Below are positions 40,934 to 47,110 of a DNA stretch of 47,110 nucleotides, piece by piece. The first letter of the stretch is position 1. Each line of letters begins with the position of its first letter. The DNA is from Fomitopsis serialis. Its lineage: Eukaryota; Basidiomycota; Agaricomycetes; Polyporales; Fomitopsidaceae. Made by a program: the position numbers and the translations under genes. Below the pieces are notes generated by a model that was not told the origin of the DNA, did not search any database, and worked only from the letters and a program-made list of their open reading frames with translations. Location: assembly GCF_022376445.1 (NCBI RefSeq), contig NW_025955271.1, positions 1-47,110 of the forward strand. The letters run 5' to 3'.

Positions 40934-41371
40934 ACTGGTTTGCTCACCGACAACTCGACTTCAGAGTGCGACTCGGACGAGGCTGATCATCGACTTCAGA
41001 GTGCGACTCGGACGAGTCGGACCGTCTGTGCAGGAAGGTAGCTGATCATCGACGCCGTTTCGGGCCATGATCGTTTCGCCTAATAGGATTCAAGGGGAGT
41101 AAGTGTTACTCGTGCGTGTTCAACGAATTCAAAGTGTCATGTCAGGGACTCACCGGCACTTTAACTCAACTGGTTCGCTCACCGACGACTCGACTTCAGA
41201 GTGCGACTCGGACGAGTTAGACCGTCTGTGCAGGAAGGTAGCTGATCATCGACACCGTTTTGGGCCATGATCACTTCGCCTAATAGGATTCAAGAGGGGT
41301 AAATATTACTCGTGCGTGTTTCAAAAACTTCGAAGTTCCAATGTCAAAGACTAACCGGCACTATAACTCTT
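40934..41371. repeat. Two-copy 235-bp tandem repeat upstream of the hAT gene
   Basis: The unit starting ACTGGTTTGCTCACCGAC at 40934 recurs at 41169 (ACTGGTTCGCTCACCGAC) with few mismatches. Both run through CTTCAGAGTGCGACTCGGAC, GTAGCTGATCATCGAC, GGGCCATGATC, CGCCTAATAGGATTCAA and CCGGCACT. The first unit has an extra internal duplication of about 33 bp around GACTTCAGAGTGCGACTCGG, so that core occurs three times. It lies 70-500 bp before the transposase start codon, where hAT elements often carry subterminal transposase-binding repeats. Confidence 0.85.
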
Positions 41372-41921
41372 CAGAAGGCATGCGTGCAACTTCCGATGCC
41401 CTGAGTCGTGCGTTCGAGGCTTCTCAGTGGAACCTCGCGCCACGATTAGTACGCCAGACCGAGATCTTGAAATTATAGCTCACCTTAGAGGAAAAATGCC
41501 GAAGCCGTTGTCGTGAGACCCAAGAGCTAGGAATGACTCTCGTGTCTAGTGATAAGGTCAGCAGTTAGTTACTTCTCCTTCTATGACTCAAGCTCACTAA
41601 AACTGGAGTGATGCGATTGGCGAGGTGAGCAGAAGTACCGCGCGGTGCGTTTCACTTCATGTTTGCGATATTAATGTGTTTGTCGACTTCTTCGACTTCT
41701 GAACGCGCTGAATTGGAAGGATGCTTTCTTGATGTTCTATTGCAGCCAAAGCCCGTGTAAGTCCTGCACCTTGCACACCACACGTACCGTTTCGGACCTC
41801 CGACATCCCTGACACAAACTCGCACGGAAGTGGCGGACGTGGAAGGCGATCTCTCAAAGATATAGAAAACAAGTTAGTTCAGTGGTCAGTCCTCTCGTGT
41901 CTCCCACATCGCGCACTCGAC
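41372..41921. other. Spacer, no gene seen
   Basis: Short frames only. The right end of the hAT element probably lies here. A 71-codon minus-strand frame at 41657-41872 has no recognisable features. Confidence 0.4.
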
Positions 41922-42560
41922 ATGGGCTGCCTCATCTCTCATCTTCGGTGCAGTGCTGGTGAGTCGTTTGACGTTCCGAGAATCTGAGTCTTACTGAGCT
42001 GCCTCTGATCATCAAATTTATAGCCAGTGGCCACAAGCCCTATACTGCGGAGCAGTTGCAGCAGCTCCTGCCAAGCGAAGAAAGTTTGTCGAAGGGGATC
42101 GCGTGTCGCTCGCATGCCAGTGCCAGCGATCCGGCTGCATTTGCCAGCACCAACCTACTCGCAGAGAGTCTCGCGCTGCACGTAAGTTCTGAACATGTGT
42201 TCGTCTCACTCGTACTTGACTGATTGAATGCTTGCTTCGTGCACAATATGCACTTTCTTGAAGACCGTTGCTTACCTTCGCTCCAGCGGCTGGGGCTGGC
42301 GAAGGACCCGACTCGGACGCGCGCATCAGAGGGTTCATGCTGCGCGCGGGCCAGTCGAGATGATTATCGCGTTCACCGCCATCCTCCTGCGCGACTCACC
42401 CGTCCTACCGATGCGTCAAGCGACGATCCTACACGGCATTCGCTTGGCGTTGGAAGCATTGCTTACCCAGCAAGACATCGACTGGGTCGACGTCCTGCCG
42501 CTTGCGGAACACGCTGTGCGCATCGCAGAGTCATTCGGATCCACGGACACCGAGGTGAGA
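41922..42560 (+). pseudogene. Unrecognised small gene, frame uncertain
   Basis: Starts MGCLISHLRCSA at 41922 (Met-Gly-Cys, a possible lipid-modified N-terminus). Intron 41959-42023 joins in frame to ASGHKPYTAEQLQQLLPSEE and SLSKGIACRSHASASDPAAF. Intron 42182-42286 leads to a third exon containing FTAILLRDSPVLPMRQATIL, LALEALLTQQDIDWVDVLPL and AEHAVRIAESFGSTDTE before a donor-like GTGAGA. The frame after the second intron shifts near 42350, so the copy may be broken, or a splice site is misplaced. No known family. Confidence 0.35.
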
Positions 42561-42868
42561 GGGACATACCTATCAGTTCTCCTCTTCTGATTGAAACCAC
42601 TACAGGATGGCGCCTCGAGTAGCTTGCCTTCCTTAGAAACCGTCAGTAGTACATAAGGCTGCGAGCATCCCGGTGTACGTCTTGGTGTACAATATCTTAC
42701 CTATCATCGTCACGAGTCATTGCCTCTCGTCGCCTGCAGCGCACCAAGTGCCCATCCGATGATCAAGAGTGGTTCATTGGTATCACCCGAATCCGCATCT
42801 ATTCTGAAAAATAACTCAATGTTCGCGGAATGAAGTCTCCGTGCCTCGTGTGACTGACCGCCCCGCAC
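42561..42868. other. Spacer, no gene seen
   Basis: No protein-like frame; runs into the minisatellite on the right. Confidence 0.45.
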
Positions 42869-42962
42869 GCTCCCTGCATATCGCGCCTGCCCGCTCCCTG
42901 CATATCGCGCCTGCCCGCTCCCTGCGTACCGCGCACCCGCGCACCCTGCGTACCGCACTCAC
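42869..42962 (+). repeat. 24-bp minisatellite, four units
   Basis: Units start at 42869, 42893, 42917 and 42941. The first two are GCTCCCTGCATATCGC plus GCCTGCCC; the later ones diverge (GTACCGC for ATATCGC). It is pyrimidine-rich, in the same style as the other C-rich tracts of the window. Confidence 0.9.
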
Positions 42963-43395
42963 GCCTGTTCACGCCTTCGTCTCGCTCGCACCGCCCGCCG
43001 CTCGCCAACATTGCTGAGTCTTAGCTGTTGTGCTTCAGTTCTTCGCCTTGGGTTTCTTGCCTTGATTTGCGGCTTTGACGACTTCTGTAGGCATCGACAG
43101 AACGTGAGTGCTACGAGCACCTGCCAAGTCCTGTCATACACAAACTGGAACGCACGCATGATTGCCTTGATATCGGGGAAATTGAGAGCCTCGCGTGGCT
43201 TGCGTGTACGTTCCTCAGGCCTAGCTACTACTACCGGTTCCTGCTTAGTCAGTATATGCAAACTCGCACTGCCTACGCACTTTGCGATGCCGCGGTCTTA
43301 CAAAGCGAGGGCGAGGGCGTCCAGACTGGCTTCACCCAGTACTTCAGGTGTCTGCACAATCGGAGAGTCAGAGTGGTGAGTGCTACTAGTAGTAA
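42963..43395 (-). pseudogene. Unrecognised coding-like fragment
   Basis: The minus strand reads TPEVLGEASLDALALAL, a TAA, DRGIAKCVGSASLHILTKQE, PREALNFPDIKAIMRAFQFV, YDRTWQVLVALTFCRCLQKS, then a basic tail. The composition and length are protein-like and a possible splice acceptor precedes TPEV, but the frame carries a stop near 43297. Family unknown. Confidence 0.3.
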
Positions 43396-44380
43396 ATGGA
43401 GATGTAGTCTCGTGTACGTGAAGCTATAATGAGCATTTGAAAATGCGCACGGGTCCCGCACCAATCAGCCTGATGGGCGGATGGGTGGACAGGAACGAGC
43501 GGGCGACCCGGAGTTAATGGTCAGCAAATGCGTTAGCGAGACGTGTGCGCTGATGAGTGAGAAGACGCGTGGGCGGATGAGTGGGCAGGTCGGAATCTGA
43601 CGTGTTCAAGATGCCCTAGGTCAGGCTGTACATTGCACGGACTCAGTCTTGTACGCGGGCCAGCTAGCACTTACCTGTACATATATTCATGCTGTTGACA
43701 TTCGCTAAGGCTAAGTCCTTGGCAGTGACGCAGTTTCCCGAAACATGCAGAGGGCGAGAGTGGTTGTGGCAGCTCAGCACATTGCCCAGTGAGCGTGTTT
43801 CAATGGAACTCACCATCAAAGGCCACTGCACGTTTGACCGCCGAGACCCTTGCGAGACCCTTGCGAGTGCTGACGGAGCGGACAATGAAGGAGGCAATGA
43901 TCAAGATGAAATCCGGGAGCAAGAGCGAGACAACCGCACGGATTAGGTACAGGCGACCTGAGATGACATCTGGTGAGCGTTGAGTCTGACACATCATAGC
44001 GAGGGTGCGCCTTCGCATTCGGCACCTTGGCTCGTTGACGTCGGTGGTGATCTCTGATCTGAACATATAGGTGAGTAGAGCTGACGAGCGAGCACCTGTG
44101 TAGCGAGTGAGTACGTAGATGCACCGGAAGTTCGAGGTCACTAATAGTCACTGGGCGTGGGAGTCCAGTGCTCAGCGCTCAGCGTTCATCTACGACTACG
44201 AACCGTGGGTCGCTCATACGTTCGCTAATAATACGTCGGGCAACCTCCTATATACCCACCGCAGTCGCATAAGAACTGTCATTCGTTCCCCCCCCCCCTC
44301 CCCCCTGTACAATATCAGTTCCTTCAGTGAGTGGCTTGTATCCTTTATTATTGCGGTGCTCACGTTTCATCACTGTAGTC
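43396..44380. other. Spacer and CK1 upstream region
   Basis: No supported gene. 43460-43600 is purine-rich on the plus strand (GGGCGGATGGGTGG steps), another member of the dispersed pyrimidine-rich family read on the minus strand. A near-pure C run lies at about 44287-44306, 75 nt before the kinase start. Confidence 0.45.
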
Positions 44381-45484
44381 ATGTCCATTAGCCTTGTTCG
44401 CACACGCATTGGAGGCAGGTTCCGGCTGAAGACCAGGATCGGATCCGGGTCGTTTGGTACGTGGCATACCATACTGAATCTCGTTTTGCTCATGCAGTCC
44501 TCAGGTGAGGTATACGAGGCCGTCGACATCATTGAGATGGTCGATGTAGCGATTAAACTCGAGCGCGTCGATCGTACACGATCAAGCCTGGAGCACGAGG
44601 TTACCGTCTACAAAAACCTAGGAAGGATGGTCGGTATCCCTCGTGCTCGTTGGTTTGGGGCCGAGGACGGATACGACGTCCTCGTCTTGGATCTTCTAGG
44701 ACCATCACTTGCCTCATCGCCTCCAGGCGGTGAGCCGTGTTTGGCCTTCAAGCTGCTTTGGTGTTTGGCAATCAAATGGTGCGTAGTCTCTTCTGCGACG
44801 TTGGCATAAACTCACATAGGATGTTTCAGCTCGCAATCCTAGAACGACTGCACGCCCGTGACTACATCCACAGAGACATCAAGCCTTCGAACTTCCTCTT
44901 TGGCCCTGAACCGTTGTCACAGAAGGTCTTCCTCGTCGACTTCGGCCTCGCAAAGCAATATCGAGACCCCATCCAGCATTTACACATTCCTTACCGCGAC
45001 GGCTTACAACTCACCGGAACTGCTCTCTGGGCGTCCGTCAACGTTCACGTTGGCATTGCACACTCGCGTCGTGATGATTTGGAGTCGCTCGCATATGTTA
45101 TTATTTATCTTCTCCGCGGATACCTCCCTTGGCAAGACCTCGCGACTGACGACATCTTTCACCGAAAACAGTCGCTGTCTCCTGCGGCTCTTTGCCACGA
45201 TCTTCCCCTCGAACTCACCACATTCGTCACATACATCCGTAGTCTCCCATTCACGGGAGACCCCGACTATCTTTATCTGCACCATCTTCTTCAAAGCGCT
45301 ACCGAACGAGTCGGCTCTGAGCCGGCGTGCATCGGCCGACCGTACAATGGCAAGGGGACTTGCAGGCCACTGCCTAGTGAAGGTGAGTATTAATCGAAGT
45401 TCGAAACAATGATTACTGATGTTCCATGTCTGTGTGATAGGTTCTGGCTATGGTTTTGGCAAGAAGCAGGCCGGCGTTGTGTAG
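44381..45484 (+). pseudogene. Casein kinase 1-like protein kinase, one frame break
   Basis: Exons 44381-44456, 44505-44778, 44830-45382 and 45441-45484 carry a CK1 catalytic domain. They contain the glycine loop (RIGSGSFGEVYEAVD), ATP-binding Lys (DVAIKLE), GRMVGIPRARWFGAEDGYDV, the HRDIKPSNFL catalytic loop, DFGLAKQYRDP, and the CK1-type YRDGLQLTGTALWASVNVHV, HSRRDDLESLAYVIIYLLRG and YLPWQ. It ends GSGYGFGKKQAGVV. CK1 enzymes are acidophilic Ser/Thr kinases acting in many processes. Exon 2 is one base short: after LASSPPGGEP the correct frame (VFGLQAALVFGNQM) is offset by one, near 44735, so as read the protein would stop early. The C-terminal lobe after PWQ is shorter than usual. It is either a recent pseudogene or carries a one-base sequence error. 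Confidence 0.85.
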
Positions 45485-45710
45485 GTTGATGTTTTGTGTA
45501 CCTGTAGGCCGTACTTTATTGTTAGTATGCCAATGTTGTATCATCACGCGCTATACCCTTCGCCGTCGTGTCTGTCCCGTGTGTCAAGTACTTACTTACG
45601 GTAGCACTGCGCGATGCTTGCATCGTAACGCTCATGTTCTCGCCCGCTCCGAATGCATGTTGTAATTTCATTGCAGCGACGATGGTCGTTGCATTCATTC
45701 ACGCATATCA
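45485..45710. other. Kinase 3' flank, no gene seen
   Basis: No supported frame; presumably untranslated 3' sequence of the kinase gene. Confidence 0.4.
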
Positions 45711-45790
45711 TCGCTCACCCTCACGTCTTTTCGCTCGCCCTCACGTCTTTTCGCTCGCCCTCGCGTCTTTTCACTCGCCCGTGCGTCGCC
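45711..45790 (+). repeat. 20-bp minisatellite, four units
   Basis: Units at 45711-45730, 45731-45750, 45751-45770 and 45771-45790 follow TCGCTCGCCCTCACGTCTTT with one to several changes, the last being the most diverged. It is pyrimidine-rich and in exact phase. Confidence 0.92.
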
Positions 45791-47110
45791 ACCGTCTTGG
45801 TCAGGATTTCGGGACTGCTTCATTTGAGTCGCATTTTGATTTAATTTTAGATACACTGTTCTACGGTCGAAGAGCTCCTATTGTTCATTATAGCCTACTA
45901 GAATACATTGTAACGTCGTTCGCACAAAGACTATGGCTACCGACAGAGTACACCCTCACGAACCGGCATCTATGGTGAGTACTCTACCCGGGTTCACCGC
46001 CAGTGTCGGTGGTGAACCATGGTGACATATGGGCTTGTCGCCGTGCACACACCCGCGCCCGCCGTCCGCTCCATGTGACCTCTGCAGTTCGCTCAGCCTC
46101 ATGCCACTTGCCCACTCGCCCTCGCTGATGTCTGCTCGCCATCCGCTGGTCGGCTGTGTTTGCACGCGGGGCATTTGCCCTGCGTGTTTGCAATCGCCGT
46201 GCGTGACGTGCTGTGCGCCTGGCACCGCCGCGCCCGCTGTCTACTTGCCCTCGTACATGGATGGTCCGTTCGGTAGGTCGTGCTTCCGTGGCCGGGTCTT
46301 TGCCCTGCGTGCTTGCGGTCGCCGAGGTTGCACCTTTCGTGCTCCGTGCCTCGTGCCCACTGTCCGCTCGCTGCCGCCAATCCCTGCCGCCAATCCCTGC
46401 CAGCCGCTCGTCGTGTGCCAGCGCTATGTCCACAAATAAATCGTGAGTTACTCACCGTGCATGGAATCGGGCGGCCCACCGTTCGTCGAGGCTGGCCCGA
46501 TGATCGTGACGACATGCGAGACGCACTGCAGAAATAATAGCATTAGGAGGGCTGCGACGAGCTGAAGGAATGATGGCACTGAACTGTGACCGTACCTGTA
46601 CCCGCCCCACTACCCCGCCGCAGCGGGTACGGGTGCAGCGCGGGTCAACGGGTATGAAGGATCACACACCAGTCTGCGCGGGCGAGCCGGACGAGGGGGA
46701 TGAGAGGACGAGAGGGACGATGGACATCGAGATTGACGAACGTGAGGGTGAGAGTGACAACAGAGAGAGGGCAAGGGCGAGCGTGCGAGGAAGAAGGAGG
46801 CCTAAATTGGGCGCCAGTGCGGTATGCAGGGGCGAGTGCGGTATCACGTGCAGTACGCAGGAAGCAGGTGGGCGGCGGGCGCGGTAAGCAGAAAGTGGGC
46901 CGGCGGGCGTGGTTTGCAGATGCAGGCAATGGGCACACTATAGATGTGTTGTTCTACTGGCGGCGAGTGCATTACAGGAGTATCGGTGTGGCGAACACCT
47001 CGACGTGAGCTAACAGAGTACCGCCATTTGATAATTGATTATAATTCGATTAAATTACTCAAAGACCAGCTCAGAGCTGGCTCAGAGCCACGAGCCCAAA
47101 CTGATTTCGG
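45791..47110. other. Gene-free right end with degenerate pyrimidine-rich tracts
   Basis: 46060-46420 is a long degenerate CTCGCCCTCGC/CTGCCGCCAATCC-type tract, including a 12-bp direct repeat near 46376-46402. 46640-46920 is the same type on the other strand. An inverted repeat GTACCCGC (46598-46605) and GCGGGTAC (46623-46630) with further GGGTA steps lies between. Long frames here come from composition and show no protein features. Confidence 0.5.

Noticed and set aside
1..47110. CRISPR array, bacterial operon, ribosomal RNA
   Set aside because: None seen; repeats are minisatellites without unique spacers, and the genes have spliceosomal introns.

Overview
The window looks like a transposon-rich, gene-poor stretch of a mushroom-forming basidiomycete (Agaricomycetes, perhaps a polypore; the order is a guess). 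The evidence is many short introns of about 45-65 nt with canonical splice sites, fairly high GC, a Plavaka-type transposase, a DUF6532-like protein and a fungal-type casein kinase 1. I see no bacterial operons, CRISPR arrays or complete tRNA genes.

Layout. 1-286 is a copy of the zinc-finger part of the hAT transposase found at 37.5-40.9 kb; it is fused to a decayed Ty3/gypsy remnant (287-1276). A broken AROM (ARO1) fragment follows (1546-2975). From 3.8 to 9.1 kb on the minus strand lies a chain of fragments: the C-terminus of a fungal-specific transcription factor (TF), an aspartic-protease fragment lodged in it, more of the TF, and the C-terminal part of a BRR2-like spliceosomal helicase. 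The matching other half (TF middle domain, then the BRR2 middle and first helicase cassette) lies on the plus strand at 19.5-24.1 kb. The two halves fit at the same codon. Between them are a truncated membrane-protein gene (10.35-11.4 kb), an unrecognised multi-exon gene (12.2-14.3 kb) and an intact Plavaka transposase gene (14.9-18.4 kb).

24.8-27.9 kb holds a DUF6532-like gene. A 6.6-kb Ty1/copia element (28078-34665, minus strand) has 501-bp LTRs that look identical, a 5-bp target duplication and a primer site matching the anticodon arm of initiator tRNA-Met. It also has extra coding sequence upstream of Gag and at least three frame breaks. A PRP8 fragment (36.1-36.7 kb) precedes an intact hAT transposase (37564-40865, 11 exons, 925 aa), which has 235-bp tandem repeats upstream of its start. 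The right end holds unrecognised coding remnants, several pyrimidine-rich minisatellites and a casein kinase 1 gene with one frame break (44381-45484).

How it fits together. The most unusual content is the mosaic of fragments from conserved intron-containing host genes (AROM, a fungal TF, pepsin-like protease, BRR2, PRP8). They keep their introns, so they were copied as DNA. A BRR2 block sits inside the TF reading frame and a protease block sits further along the same TF. The composite was then broken inside BRR2 and reoriented, with pyrimidine-rich repeats at both broken ends. All four nonsense mutations I could assign are C-to-T or G-to-A. Two DNA transposons appear intact and could supply the breaks. 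Gene models come from reading splice sites and frames by eye; no database search was run.
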